64,000 nucleotides of DNA, taken from Serratia quinivorans. GTDB lineage: Bacteria; Pseudomonadota; Gammaproteobacteria; Enterobacterales; Enterobacteriaceae. The notes beneath the pieces were generated by a model, which worked only from the letters and a program-made list of their open reading frames with translations, did not search any database and was not told where the DNA came from. Shown piece by piece: positions 26,390 through 35,780 of this stretch (within the stretch, counting starts at the first letter, position 1; each line of letters starts with the position of its first letter). The position numbers and the translations under genes are program-made. Location: the NCBI GenBank assembly GCA_900457075.1, contig UGYN01000002.1, positions 4,464,001 through 4,528,000 on the forward strand, read 5' to 3'.

Positions 26390-27163
26390 CTACAGCAGTT
26401 TCTTCACCAACAGACCCAGCATGATGGTTAGCGTAAAGGAAAACAGCGTACCGAGCAGCACATACTCGGTACGCATTTTGTCATCACTCTGGCGTAAATC
26501 ACCAAAGCGAAAGATTGACTTGGCCGCCAGCAAAAAACCGATAGCCGGGATCTGCCCTATCAGCACAAAGGTCAGGATCAGCGTTCTTTCCAGATAACCG
26601 ATTTGTTTGCCTGCGCGTAACAGCGAATCGTTATCCGCTTTGGCTGACGGCGGCATCTGTGGCGTCCAGCGCGCCAGCAATTGCCCCATCAGAATGCCCA
26701 TCGGCATATAAATCAATAAATAAGCCAGTAGCACCAGCCCGGATTGCCAGCGAGCCGCGGCGCTAGCCAGCACGCTAATCAGGGCGAGGGCATTCGGCGT
26801 AAGCAACAGCCACAGCAAAACAATCACCGTCAGGTGCAGGCCTTGATCGAGCAAAAAACCACGTGCCTGGCTGAGGCGGGTTAACAGGGTGACTTTCAGC
26901 AGGTCGGTCAGCCAGTGGCTGATGGCAATAACCAACAGGGCGAACAGCACTTGAGCGGAAGAGATCCCGCCATACAACAGAGCAAAAACGGCCACGACCC
27001 AGGCAGCCAGCACGCCGTGCAGCAGGGCATGCAGCAGCAGGAAGCGAGAGCCGGCCCGATGACGTATTTTATCTTCAACCCAACTACGCGGTTGCAGTGG
27101 GAAGTCGGCAAGCAAATGGGCTATCAGCAACCAGATCAGCAGGGGCAGGTAGCTTAAATCCAT
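26390..27163 (-). CDS. DUF3307 membrane protein, partner of SatD
   Basis: A 257-residue polytopic inner-membrane protein. The N-terminal half is the DUF3307 domain (LLIWLLIAHLLADFPLQPRSWVEDKIRHR... HALLHG and ISHWLTDLLK, with the conserved histidines and aspartates of the family), followed by further helices to the C-terminus. About six to seven helices are visible. The start is two bases after the satD stop, so the pair is translationally coupled. The DUF3307-SatD pair is recurrent in bacteria; its role is unknown. The conserved His/Asp set suggests a metal site. Confidence 0.82.
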   Translation of the reverse strand: MDLSYLPLLIWLLIAHLLADFPLQPRSWVEDKIRHRAGSRFLLLHALLHGVLAAWVVAVFALLYGGISSAQVLFALLVIAISHWLTDLLKVTLLTRLSQARGFLLDQGLHLTVIVLLWLLLTPNALALISVLASAAARWQSGLVLLAYLLIYMPMGILMGQLLARWTPQMPPSAKADNDSLLRAGKQIGYLERTLILTFVLIGQIPAIGFLLAAKSIFRFGDLRQSDDKMRTEYVLLGTLFSFTLTIMLGLLVKKLL

Positions 27164-27165
27164 AT

Positions 27166-27762
27166 TCAGGTGATCCTGTTAATCGCGTGAATAAATCGCA
27201 TGATTTCCTCGTAGGCCGCGCGTTTGAGCGTTGCGGAGACCGTGGAGGCGGCCTTTTGCAGTTTCTCTGCCACTTCCTGGTTACTGGTGGCGAAAATACG
27301 GGCCTGGACTATCCGCGCTTCGGTCTGCGAAAGGCGGCTAACCACATGATCTAACATTGGCAACAGATCGCTGACAATGGTATTGGTCTGATCGTTATCA
27401 TTTTTCAGAGCCAGTCGGCAATTTTTCATCAGGCCGTCCAACGCCTGACCCGAATTCACAAAGGCACTGCCATAGCCGGCGCTCTGAGCCTGCTCTGTGC
27501 CCAGGCCGACAGCGATACGGGCATCCCAGCGTTGGGCGTCCATGGCTTTGAGCGCGATGCGGATATACACCGCCAGCAGCAAACCAGACTGCGGCTCGGC
27601 CACTGCCTGAAAGGCATCGCCACGGAAAATCTCGAACTGCTGAATAAGCTTAGCCTGTTGCAGCTGGCTAAGCAGGGCATTTAAGCCGCTAAGGTAGTGA
27701 GTGGTGTCTAACTGCCGGGAATTGACCAGATCGCCGGTGATCACGCTGACTTGGGCTGGCAT
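27166..27762 (-). CDS. SatD-family protein
   Basis: A 198-residue soluble protein that opens MPAQVSVITGDLVNSRQL, the signature of the SatD family first named in an acid-tolerance locus of Streptococcus mutans. The C-terminal part (about 140-190) resembles a winged helix or sigma-70 region 4-like segment (SRLSQTEARIVQARIFATSNQEVAEKLQ...TVSATLKRAAY). The start at 27762 is chosen as the first methionine that matches the family; an ATG 45 bases upstream would add an unrelated basic tail. It is the first gene of a pair with DUF3307 and lies below a block of ATACGAAT repeats. Confidence 0.78.
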   Translation of the reverse strand: MPAQVSVITGDLVNSRQLDTTHYLSGLNALLSQLQQAKLIQQFEIFRGDAFQAVAEPQSGLLLAVYIRIALKAMDAQRWDARIAVGLGTEQAQSAGYGSAFVNSGQALDGLMKNCRLALKNDNDQTNTIVSDLLPMLDHVVSRLSQTEARIVQARIFATSNQEVAEKLQKAASTVSATLKRAAYEEIMRFIHAINRIT

Positions 27763-27811
27763 GTATTTGTCTGCTCTGAAGCGGGGAGTGATGGTTGAAT
27801 TTCGCATCTAA

Positions 27812-27877
27812 ATACGAATATGTCAATAATTCGTATCTGAATACGAATATGTAGATTATTCGCCTCTCAATACGAAA
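27812..27877 (-). promoter_or_regulatory. ATACGAAT repeat cluster upstream of satD
   Basis: ATACGAAT at 27812-27819, its inverted copy ATTCGTAT at 27829-27836, a second direct copy at 27841-27848, then degraded ATTCGC (27858-27863) and AATACGAAA (27869-27877). This regular alternating array of one 8-base element lies 50 to 115 bases upstream of the satD start, as expected for a multi-site operator. SatD has a helix-turn-helix-like C-terminus, so autoregulation is conceivable. Confidence 0.55.
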
Positions 27878-27980
27878 AATGAGGGTCGGTTGAGTGGGTC
27901 TGAGTTGTTCAGCCGGGAATACGCGGGCCAGAAGGCTCGCCACCGGCGAAGCGGGAGGTATAGCGGTTATGAGCGGGTTT

Positions 27981-28160
27981 TTAGAAACTTTGTACCAACA
28001 CTTCGCGCGGCTGTTCGCTGCCGTGCTTCAACAGATAGTCGAAGGATTTCTCGCTGCTTTTCAGTTGCTGCAGAAACTCCTGCGGGGACAGATCGTGTTT
28101 TTTGCCGCTCATATAAGCCAGCGCCAGCTCTTTTGCCTGATAACGTGAGAAGTTGTACAT
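27981..28160 (-). CDS. 59-residue soluble protein of unknown function
   Basis: ATG at 28160, preceded by GAGGG, opens 59 codons ending at TAA 27981. The peptide starts MYNFSRYQAKELALAYMSG, is charged and helical (SPQEFLQQLKSSEKSFDYLLKHG) and has no hydrophobic segment. The codon choice is ordinary for the region. I do not recognise the family. It lies on the same strand as satD with the repeat array between them, and about 130 bases after the pcaD stop on the other side. Confidence 0.6.
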   Translation of the reverse strand: MYNFSRYQAKELALAYMSGKKHDLSPQEFLQQLKSSEKSFDYLLKHGSEQPREVLVQSF

Positions 28161-28292
28161 ATTGGTTAGCCCTCGAAACGGTGGATTTCAGTGCTAACGA
28201 TTGTAACCAAAGAGCACATAATGAACAGACGCTTTGGCGTATGGATTCGATAGCTAAAACTTAACCTGACGTTTCGGCATAGTATCAATGTG

Positions 28293-29054
28293 TCAAATCT
28301 TCTCGGACAGGAACTCGACAACGCTGCGGTTGAAGAGATCCGGACAGGCAATATTGGAGATATGCGAAGCAGGCAGGCATTGCAGTTCGGCATGGGGGGC
28401 GTTGGCGACCAGGAATTCGGCGTCCGCTATCGTAGTCACCGGATCCAGTTCTCCGGCTATCACTCTCATTGGCCGCGTCATAGAGACAATTTCCGCACGG
28501 AGATCAGCCAGCGCCAGAGCATCGCAGCAGGCGGCGTAACCTTCGGCATTACCGGCCGCCAGCCCGGCGACCAGTGGGGCAACCTGTTCAGGATGCTGCT
28601 GTAAAAAAGCTTCGCTGAACCAGCGAGCGGGAGAGGCGGCGGCGATCGGCGCCAGCCCGGAGTGGCGTACCTGTTGGGCGCGTTGTTGCCAGCCTTCGGC
28701 ACTGCCGATGCGGGCGGCAGTATTGGCGACCACCAGTCGCCTGATGCGTTGCGGGTGGTAGCGGTTGAGCCATAACCCGGTCAGGCCGCCCATCGAAATG
28801 CCGCAAAAGTGGGCGCTTGGTGCATCCAGATGATCGAGCAGGGCGATCACATCCTGGCCCAGATCCTCAAGCCGCAGCGGAAGCGTTGGCAACGGTGTGG
28901 CACCGTGCCCGCGCTGGTTATAGCGCAAGACGTGAAAGCGCTCAATCAACACCGGCAGTTGCGCCTGCCACATGTCGAAGGTGGTACCGAGCGAGTTGGA
29001 CAGCACCAACAGCGGCGCTCCGGCGTGGCCATCAAGGCGATAGTCGATATCCAT
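28293..29054 (-). CDS. pcaD: 3-oxoadipate enol-lactonase PcaD
   Basis: A 253-residue alpha/beta-hydrolase. The nucleophile elbow is GISMGG (about residues 92-97), the opening MDIDYRLDGHAGAPLLVLSN and LRYNQRGHG strands fit PcaD, and LPASHISNIACPDLFN near the end supplies the catalytic histidine. It hydrolyses beta-ketoadipate enol-lactone to beta-ketoadipate. GGAGAAACAGC precedes ATG 29054; an upstream start would overlap pcaF. It is the last gene of the pcaIJFD operon, 14 bases after pcaF. Confidence 0.9.
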   Translation of the reverse strand: MDIDYRLDGHAGAPLLVLSNSLGTTFDMWQAQLPVLIERFHVLRYNQRGHGATPLPTLPLRLEDLGQDVIALLDHLDAPSAHFCGISMGGLTGLWLNRYHPQRIRRLVVANTAARIGSAEGWQQRAQQVRHSGLAPIAAASPARWFSEAFLQQHPEQVAPLVAGLAAGNAEGYAACCDALALADLRAEIVSMTRPMRVIAGELDPVTTIADAEFLVANAPHAELQCLPASHISNIACPDLFNRSVVEFLSEKI

Positions 29055-29068
29055 GCTGTTTCTCCGTC

Positions 29069-30271
29069 TCATACCCGTTCGATAATCAGTGCAATGCCCT
29101 GGCCGACGCCAATACACATAGTGCACAAGCCATAGCGGCCGCGCGTCTTTTGCAATTGCCAGGCGGCGTTCATCACCAGCCTGCCACCGGAAGCACCCAG
29201 CGGATGACCGAGGGCGATCGCACCGCCATTGGGATTCACCTGAGCGGCGTCGTCACTCAGCCCCAGTTCACGCGTCACCGCCAATGCCTGTGCCGCAAAA
29301 GCTTCATTAAGTTCAATCACGTCCATTTGGTCGAGGCTCAGCCCGGCAATTTTTAATACCTTGCGTACCGCTTGAGCCGGGGCAAAACCCATAATTGAAG
29401 GCTCAATACCGGTAACGGCGCTGGCGATAATACGGGCCATGGGTTGCAGTCCGTGGCGAGTCATCCCGGTTTCGCTGGCCAGCAGCAGCGCGCAGGCACC
29501 GTCGTTAAGCCCGGAAGCATTACCGGCGGTCACCGTTCCCTGAGGGTTAACCACCGGTTTCAGCTTCGACAGGGCTTCCAGCGAGGTGGCGCGCGGGTGT
29601 TCGTCCTGAGTGAACAGTAACGGTGCGCCTTTTTTCTGCGCAACGCTGACTTCAATCAACTGCTCGGCGAAAAAGCCGCTTTCCTGCGCGCTAGCGGTGC
29701 GCTGCTGGCTGCGCAGGGCAAAGGCGTCCTGATCCTGGCGGTTAATACCGAATTTGAGGGCGACGTTTTCGGCGGTTTGCGGCATCGACTCCACGCCATA
29801 TAGCGCCTGCATCTGTGGGTTGATAAACCGCCAGCCCATGGTGGTGTCTTCCAGTTTCATCATTCGGCTGAAGGCGCTTTCCGCCTTGCCCATCACGAAG
29901 GGCGCACGGGACATGCTTTCTACACCGCCGGCGATCATCAGTTCACTTTCGCCGGTTTTGATCGCCCGGGCCGCCATCGCCACGGCGTCCAGACTGGAGC
30001 CGCACAGGCGGTTGAGGGTACAACCGGGGATCTGTACCGGCAACCCGGCCAGCAGCAACGCCATGCGCGCCACGTTGCGGTTATCCTCTCCGGCCTGATT
30101 GGCACAGCCAAGCAGCACGTCGTCCACTGCCGCCCAGTCAAGTTGTGGGTGGCGCGCCTGCAACGCTTTGAGCGGCAGGGCGGCCAGGTCGTCGGCGCGA
30201 ATGCTGGCCAGGCTGCCGTTGAGTCGACCAAAAGGCGTACGGACGGCATCACACAGGTAAGCGGGGATCAT
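29069..30271 (-). CDS. pcaF: 3-oxoadipyl-CoA thiolase PcaF
   Basis: A 400-residue thiolase. The acylation cysteine lies in LNRLCGSSLDAV (about residue 90), the second histidine in GHPLGASG and the proton-donor cysteine in LCTMCIGVGQG near the end. AVRTPFGRLNGSLA at the start and 400-residue length fit the beta-ketoadipyl-CoA thiolase branch, giving succinyl-CoA plus acetyl-CoA. The start at 30271 with GGAGAACC overlaps the end of pcaJ by 23 bases, indicating coupled translation. Confidence 0.93.
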   Translation of the reverse strand: MIPAYLCDAVRTPFGRLNGSLASIRADDLAALPLKALQARHPQLDWAAVDDVLLGCANQAGEDNRNVARMALLLAGLPVQIPGCTLNRLCGSSLDAVAMAARAIKTGESELMIAGGVESMSRAPFVMGKAESAFSRMMKLEDTTMGWRFINPQMQALYGVESMPQTAENVALKFGINRQDQDAFALRSQQRTASAQESGFFAEQLIEVSVAQKKGAPLLFTQDEHPRATSLEALSKLKPVVNPQGTVTAGNASGLNDGACALLLASETGMTRHGLQPMARIIASAVTGIEPSIMGFAPAQAVRKVLKIAGLSLDQMDVIELNEAFAAQALAVTRELGLSDDAAQVNPNGGAIALGHPLGASGGRLVMNAAWQLQKTRGRYGLCTMCIGVGQGIALIIERV

Positions 30272-30929
30272 GCGGTGGTTCTCCGTGCTGAAGGGCAAAG
30301 GTCAGTTCGACCGGGGTGACTGCTTGCAATTGCTGCGGGGTCAGCCCACCAAATATTTCGCGTACCACCAGACCCTGAGAAGTCACGTCCATCACCGCCA
30401 GATCGCTGTAGATGCGATCGATACAGCCGACGCCGGTCAGGGGATAAGTACAGTGCTGAACAATTTTGCATTCGCCTTTTTTGGACAGGTGTTCGGTCAT
30501 CACAAACACCTGACGGGCGCCAATCGCCAGATCCATTGCGCCGCCGACCGCCGGGATTGCCCCCGCTGCGCCGGTACTCCAGTTGGCCAGATCGCCGCGT
30601 TCGGAAACCTGATAGGCGCCGAGCACGCAGATATCCAGGTGACCGCCGCGCATCATGGCAAAAGAGTCGCCGTGATGGAAAAAGCAGCCGCCTTTGAGCA
30701 GGGTAACCGGCTGTTTACCGGCGTTGATCAGTTCGGGATCTTCCTGGCCGGCCGCCGGTGCCGGGCCCATACCGAGAATGCCGTTTTCGCTGTGCAGGAA
30801 GATCTCTTTATCCGCCGGCAGGAAGTTGGCTATCTGGGTTGGGATCCCAATGCCCAGGTTGACGTAGGCACCTTCCGGGATATCGCGGGCAATACGTTCG
30901 GCCAACTGTTGATGTGTAAGTTTGGTCAT
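30249..30929 (-). CDS. pcaJ: 3-oxoadipate CoA-transferase subunit B (PcaJ)
   Basis: The 226-residue beta subunit of a class I CoA-transferase. The catalytic glutamate is in LHSENGILGMGP (about residue 50), and the opening LAERIARDIPEGAYVNLGIGIPTQIANF is the family signature. With PcaI it moves CoA from succinyl-CoA to 3-oxoadipate. GGAGCGCC precedes the ATG. It is separated from pcaI by 11 bases. Confidence 0.92.
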   Translation of the reverse strand: MTKLTHQQLAERIARDIPEGAYVNLGIGIPTQIANFLPADKEIFLHSENGILGMGPAPAAGQEDPELINAGKQPVTLLKGGCFFHHGDSFAMMRGGHLDICVLGAYQVSERGDLANWSTGAAGAIPAVGGAMDLAIGARQVFVMTEHLSKKGECKIVQHCTYPLTGVGCIDRIYSDLAVMDVTSQGLVVREIFGGLTPQQLQAVTPVELTFALQHGEPPHDPRLPV

Positions 30930-30940
30930 GGGGGCGCTCC

Positions 30941-31627
30941 TTAAGCCGACGGTGGCGCAGGGTGATCGGGTGTAGTCACCAGGCGTTGCACGAAGATCCC
31001 CGGCGTAATGATATTTTCAGGATCCAACTCTCCCAGCGGCACCATGCGGTTGACTTCGGCAATGGTGCAGGCGGCGGCCATGGCCATAATCGGCCCAAAG
31101 TTGCGCCCGGTTTTGTTGTACAGCAGGTTACCCCAGCGATCGGCTTTATCGGCCTTGATCAGCGCGAAATCTGCCTTCAGCGGTAGCTCGAACACATAGT
31201 GTTTGCCGTCGATCTCGCGCGTTTCTTTACCTTGCGCCAGTTCGGTGCCATAGCCGGTCGGGGTGTAAAAACCGCCGAGCCCGGAACCGGCGGCCTGAAT
31301 GCGCGCCGCCAGATTGCCCTGCGGGATCAGCTCCAGCTCCAGCTCGCCACGGCGGTACAAGTCATCAAATACCCAGGAGTCCGACTGGCGCGGGAATGAA
31401 CAGACAACCTTGCGCACGCAACCGGCCTTTAACAGCGCCGCCAAGCCAAAATCCCCGTTACCGGCGTTGTTGCTGATCAGCGTTAGCCCGCGCGGCCGAT
31501 GGCGGATCAAAGCGTCCAGCAGCGTATAGGGCTGACCGGCCGGGCCAAAACCGCCGACCATAATGGTCGCGCCATCGGGAATATCGGCGACGGCGGCATC
31601 GATGGACGCCACGTATTTATCGATCAT
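30941..31627 (-). CDS. pcaI: 3-oxoadipate CoA-transferase subunit A (PcaI)
   Basis: The 228-residue alpha subunit of the same CoA-transferase, with the glycine-rich CoA-binding motif MVGGFGPAGQP (about residues 22-32) and the FYTPTGYGTELAQGKETREIDGK segment typical of these subunits. First gene of pcaIJFD. GGAGAGCAG precedes the ATG. Divergent from pcaR across 179 bases, from which both are probably controlled. Genes for the upper pathway (protocatechuate or catechol cleavage) are not in the window. Confidence 0.92.
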   Translation of the reverse strand: MIDKYVASIDAAVADIPDGATIMVGGFGPAGQPYTLLDALIRHRPRGLTLISNNAGNGDFGLAALLKAGCVRKVVCSFPRQSDSWVFDDLYRRGELELELIPQGNLAARIQAAGSGLGGFYTPTGYGTELAQGKETREIDGKHYVFELPLKADFALIKADKADRWGNLLYNKTGRNFGPIMAMAAACTIAEVNRMVPLGELDPENIITPGIFVQRLVTTPDHPAPPSA

Positions 31628-31806
31628 CTGCTCTCCTGATTGCGCAACGGTAATTTCTGCGTGACGCTTATGGGCCTGGATTTACCTTAAGGGATGAAAA
31701 AAACAGCGACAAGTGCGAATGTCAGCGTATTGTGCGATTATCGAAACCTTGGTCCTTTGGTGATCAATTCTGTGATACGGATAACTATATTGAGTCGGAG
31801 GTCAGG

Positions 31807-32640
31807 ATGAGTGATGCGTCGGAGTCTGGTGCTGGAGAACTGCGTCGGTTGCAGGAGATCGGGGAGTTAAGCAACGATCAATATAAGGGTGACCCCAATT
31901 TTATGGCGTCGTTGACCAGGGGGCTGGAGGTGCTGCAGGCCTTCCAGCCGCAGTATTCACAAATGTCGGTTTCTGAAATCAGCCAAATTACCGGTATCCC
32001 TCGTGCGGCGGTGCGGCGTTGCCTGTACACCCTGCGTGCGTTGGGATTTGTGCATTGCCCTGACGGCCGCCATTACCGGCTGCTGCCGCGGGTGCTGACC
32101 ATCGGGCACGCCTATCTTTCTTCTTCCGAACTGGCGAAAGCGGCGCAGAACTCGCTGGACTACCTCAGTAAGCTGCTGAATGAATCCTGCTCGGTGGCGA
32201 CGCTGGACGGTGACAATATCCTGTATATCGCCCGCGCTTCGGTGAAGCGTATTATGACAATCGATTTGGGGCGCGGCAGCCGCCTGCCGGCCTATGCGAC
32301 TTCGATGGGACTGGTCTTGCTCAGTTCGCTGGATGACGAACAGTTGGACGATTATCTGTCGCGGGTCAGTTTCGAACCGCTGACCGAATTCACCGTGACC
32401 AGCGCCGAGCAACTGCGTGAACAGTTGGCTAAAGTGCGTCGGCAAGGCTATGCCATCAACGATCAACAGTTGGAAATTGGTCTGCGTTCGATCGCGGTGC
32501 CGATGCATTCCCGCAAGGGCGGCGTAGTCGCGGCGATGAACGTGGGCGTCAACGCTTCGCAAATTTCGTCGGCGGAACTGCGTGAGCGGGTGCTGCCACA
32601 GCTGCAACGCACGGCGATGGAGCTGGCGCTGCTGCTGTAG
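31807..32640 (+). CDS. pcaR: IclR-family regulator of the pca operon (PcaR type)
   Basis: A 277-residue IclR-family protein: an N-terminal winged helix-turn-helix (about 40-95; FMASLTRGLEVLQAFQP... EISQITGIPRAAVRRCLYTLRALGFV) and an effector domain to the end (GRGSRLPAYATSMGLVLLSSLDD, AVPMHSRKGGVVAAMNVGV). The sequence and divergent position relative to pcaI fit the PcaR/PcaU group, which responds to beta-ketoadipate or protocatechuate. The start at 31807 follows GGAGG; an in-frame ATG 75 bases upstream lacks one. Confidence 0.88.
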   Translation: MSDASESGAGELRRLQEIGELSNDQYKGDPNFMASLTRGLEVLQAFQPQYSQMSVSEISQITGIPRAAVRRCLYTLRALGFVHCPDGRHYRLLPRVLTIGHAYLSSSELAKAAQNSLDYLSKLLNESCSVATLDGDNILYIARASVKRIMTIDLGRGSRLPAYATSMGLVLLSSLDDEQLDDYLSRVSFEPLTEFTVTSAEQLREQLAKVRRQGYAINDQQLEIGLRSIAVPMHSRKGGVVAAMNVGVNASQISSAELRERVLPQLQRTAMELALLL

Positions 32641-32753
32641 CTCGCGGTTGGATGAGCACCGCTAAATGGTCATCGGCTGTTTCTCATTGCCGATGGCCAG
32701 CGGCGGCAAGGGGGACCAACAGCAGGCTCAACCGGCTGGTGCGGCCTGCGTTT

Positions 32754-35700
32754 TTACCAGGACCAACGGACACCGAGGTTAGCGCCCCAGGGTGATTCAA
32801 TTTTGTCCCCTTTACTGTATCTTGCATCGGTATACATCTGGACATCAGGGGTCAACTGCAGGGAAAGCCCCATGCCGTACTCACCCCGGGTACCGGACAA
32901 ATCGTTGTTGAATCCGTTCCCATTAATACTGACGGGGTTGGAGTTCACGAACTCCTGAATGGCGGCCATACGTAGCCAGGGTTGCAACGTCATGCCATTC
33001 TCCAGAGGCAGCGTTCGCCCTAAAACGCCATTCAGGATTGCCTGTTGGGATTTGGCGACGCCGCTGGTGGCCTGCAAGCCATTGTCGAACGTATAGGATT
33101 GCCCCTTCACCCACAGCGTAGCCAGTTGCAAAGAGGGTTCAACAAACCAACCGCTATCCAGCACAAATTGGCGGCCGACTTCCAGCGACAGACCAAAGCC
33201 AGGCGTGTTGTAACCACCCCTGGTTTTTTCCCCGTCAGTCATTCGGACATCAGCATGGCTACTAAAATTATTGGCTTTGAGTAGCGCATCGACAAACCAG
33301 CCCGATTCCAGTAGCCAGGTATTGTAGCCACCAATAAAGAAGCTATTGATGGTGCCAGTGCTGCCCTGACTGAAATCGAGCGCATTGCGACTCACGCCAC
33401 TGAATAACCCTGTCAGCCATTGGCCATTATTGGTGTCGCGCGCGTTGTCGACACCCACGGAAATGCCTGATTGTGTTTGGCGGTAGCCAAGGCCTGCGCG
33501 ATCATTCACCTGATAGCGGCTCCCCAGTGTGCGAACCCAGGCGCCACCCCGTTGTTTTCCCTGTCGCACCTCACCCATACGGGTTCGAAGGCCGGTCAGT
33601 TCGCCATACCAGAGAGTCGGCGTGGCATTGAACAAACCCAGCGCAGTGTGGGTGACAGGCGTCACTACCGGTTTTTCTTCGGCATCATATTTTTGCGCCA
33701 GCACCCAATCATTGTCGCGTTGTTGCAATTCATACTGATAAGTCCCGGCGTCCACGGCACCGTTGTTCAGCGCAAAGTGACTCTTGCCGCCACCGGTCGT
33801 TACCAGGGTTAAAGCGCTGTCCGTAATGTCGGGTTCCCGGCCACTGTTTTTGATCATCAACAGATGTTCCCCGTTAGCTTCCCCGCTGACGGTAATTAAA
33901 TCACCGGTTAACGCCGCTAAATCCGTATTCATGACAAAGGCGCCGTTCCCCGACAGTGAATCCAGCGATAAGGTCTGGAAGGCACCGTCAGCGTGACGAA
34001 AGACGACCTGGCCGTCGTTGTTTAGTGCCCTCAGCGTGGAGTCATGGGTCACTGTCCACCGGCTGGAATCGCTCAGGCTCAGACGGTTGACCCCGTTGAC
34101 GGCGCCATTGAGCAATGTGGCCCGACTCAACGCCACATCAACCGGGTTTTCAACGGCAGAACGGATATCCCCGTTGAGCACCACCCGATTGTCGGCAATC
34201 AAATCCACAACCCGGCTGTCATTTGGATCAACGCCGCTACCGGCCAGATTCTCCAGTAAAACGCCATTGCCGGCGGTGAGTTGCGAACCGTTTTTTATCG
34301 TCAGTTTTAGCGTTGCGCCGTTGGTTTTTATCGCCGGACCCAGGCCGCTGGACAACATGACGTTATCCAATACGACGTTACTGACGCCGCCGCTGGAAGT
34401 ATTGCGGATGTAGAGTCCGGCGGCATTACCTTGTGTAGTCAGCGTGCTGTTGCTGATATTCAACGTGCCGGTTAGCGCCCACAGTGCGTGGCTGTCTTGT
34501 CCTGCCGTGGTGACCGACAGCGCATTGCCGTTAATGACCGAACCGGGATAGGCCAATAATCCGGAGCTGTCGCTGTCGGCAGTTTCAATGCGTGCGTTAT
34601 CAAGGTTAATGATGCCGCCACGGGCTGCAAAGACACCGATGCTACGCCTCCCGAGTGTGGTGATGTGCAGATTATTACCTTGTACCCGGGATTCGCTGTA
34701 CAACCCGTAGCCGCCGGTGCCGGAGGTGTTTAAGCTGCTGTCTGTCAACGTGGCCGGGCCAAAATGCGCATTGAAGGCGTGCGAGCCAACGCCGTAAGTC
34801 GTGAAGGTCGCGCCGGTGACGCCAGCTGAAGAGTCTGCCGTCGCTATCCACAGTGCATCTCTATAGTTGCTTTGTGTGGTAAAGCTGCCGCCCCGAATCG
34901 AGGCCTGGGCCGCGACATTGAGATTGACGGCCATCCCTCCCTGCGTGTTGACGGTGGTGTTATCAAGCATGACTTGACCGTTCAATATGTAGATCCCATC
35001 CCCTTTCTGGGTGCTGATATTACTGTTATTCAATAAAACGCTACCCCGCCCCCCGTCGCTGTTATAGATTTCTACACCCCGATTCTCCCCGTTGGTTGAA
35101 ATATTAACGGCATTCCCTTCGACCCTTCCATTACTCACTTCCAACGCCGCCTGGACTCCGGTTCCGCGTAGAAAAATATTAACGTTTTCTAACGTGGCAT
35201 GGGCGAACTCTGCATTTGAACTGGTCAGGGAAATACCTTTACGGTTTGCATCGGTGGCAACAATAGTTGAATGGCTCATTGTTAATGTGCCGTCCGTTAG
35301 GGTGACGCCGCCACTGCGAGGGCCGTTGGCTGAAATTTCCAAATTATTCAGTGATAGCCGGGCCCCGTTGCGGCCAAAAACGCCGGCACTGTAACTGCCG
35401 GCGACGGTAATATTGCCGCTGTTCATCACTAAATTCCCGCCATCAACATTGACGGCATGTGCTTGTATGCCGTTTGTCGTTAACAAGGTTCCGTCCAGCC
35501 GGGCACTGCCCCCGGCGCGGATATTCGCCGCATAAAGCGAATTGCCGATCGTACTAAAACTCAGCCCGGTCAGTGACGTTTGCAACAGGCTGCCGTCACC
35601 GGAGCTAAACAGAGGGTAATCACCGGCCGTTGTGCCGATATAGCCGTGGGTAACGTCCAGTGTTGAACCATCAACGACGCGCCAGGGTGAGGCTGCATTG

Positions 35701-35780
35701 ACGACGGCGGAAAAACCTCCGGTGGTCGCCAGGGCTAACAAACAGCCGCGGGAGAAAAATGAAGGGGCAAAAGAGGCCAT
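32754..35780 (-). CDS. Type V autotransporter with pectin-lyase-like passenger
   Basis: A 1008-residue outer-membrane autotransporter. A signal peptide covers about residues 1-29 (LALATTGGFSAVVNA). The passenger (30-700) is a long run of beta-helix-type repeats rich in G, N, S and T (for example NISNSTLTTQGNAAGLYIRN). The C-terminal 280 residues form the beta-barrel: LWYGELTGLRTRMGEVR, GGAWVRTLGSRYQV and the terminal aromatic NLGVRWSW needed for BAM-mediated insertion. Such proteins act as adhesins or in aggregation; no protease or esterase motif was seen. The pertactin-like linker lies near DNDWVLAQKYDAEEKPVV. AAGGATAG precedes the ATG. It stands alone. Confidence 0.9.
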   Translation of the reverse strand: MASFAPSFFSRGCLLALATTGGFSAVVNAASPWRVVDGSTLDVTHGYIGTTAGDYPLFSSGDGSLLQTSLTGLSFSTIGNSLYAANIRAGGSARLDGTLLTTNGIQAHAVNVDGGNLVMNSGNITVAGSYSAGVFGRNGARLSLNNLEISANGPRSGGVTLTDGTLTMSHSTIVATDANRKGISLTSSNAEFAHATLENVNIFLRGTGVQAALEVSNGRVEGNAVNISTNGENRGVEIYNSDGGRGSVLLNNSNISTQKGDGIYILNGQVMLDNTTVNTQGGMAVNLNVAAQASIRGGSFTTQSNYRDALWIATADSSAGVTGATFTTYGVGSHAFNAHFGPATLTDSSLNTSGTGGYGLYSESRVQGNNLHITTLGRRSIGVFAARGGIINLDNARIETADSDSSGLLAYPGSVINGNALSVTTAGQDSHALWALTGTLNISNSTLTTQGNAAGLYIRNTSSGGVSNVVLDNVMLSSGLGPAIKTNGATLKLTIKNGSQLTAGNGVLLENLAGSGVDPNDSRVVDLIADNRVVLNGDIRSAVENPVDVALSRATLLNGAVNGVNRLSLSDSSRWTVTHDSTLRALNNDGQVVFRHADGAFQTLSLDSLSGNGAFVMNTDLAALTGDLITVSGEANGEHLLMIKNSGREPDITDSALTLVTTGGGKSHFALNNGAVDAGTYQYELQQRDNDWVLAQKYDAEEKPVVTPVTHTALGLFNATPTLWYGELTGLRTRMGEVRQGKQRGGAWVRTLGSRYQVNDRAGLGYRQTQSGISVGVDNARDTNNGQWLTGLFSGVSRNALDFSQGSTGTINSFFIGGYNTWLLESGWFVDALLKANNFSSHADVRMTDGEKTRGGYNTPGFGLSLEVGRQFVLDSGWFVEPSLQLATLWVKGQSYTFDNGLQATSGVAKSQQAILNGVLGRTLPLENGMTLQPWLRMAAIQEFVNSNPVSINGNGFNNDLSGTRGEYGMGLSLQLTPDVQMYTDARYSKGDKIESPWGANLGVRWSW

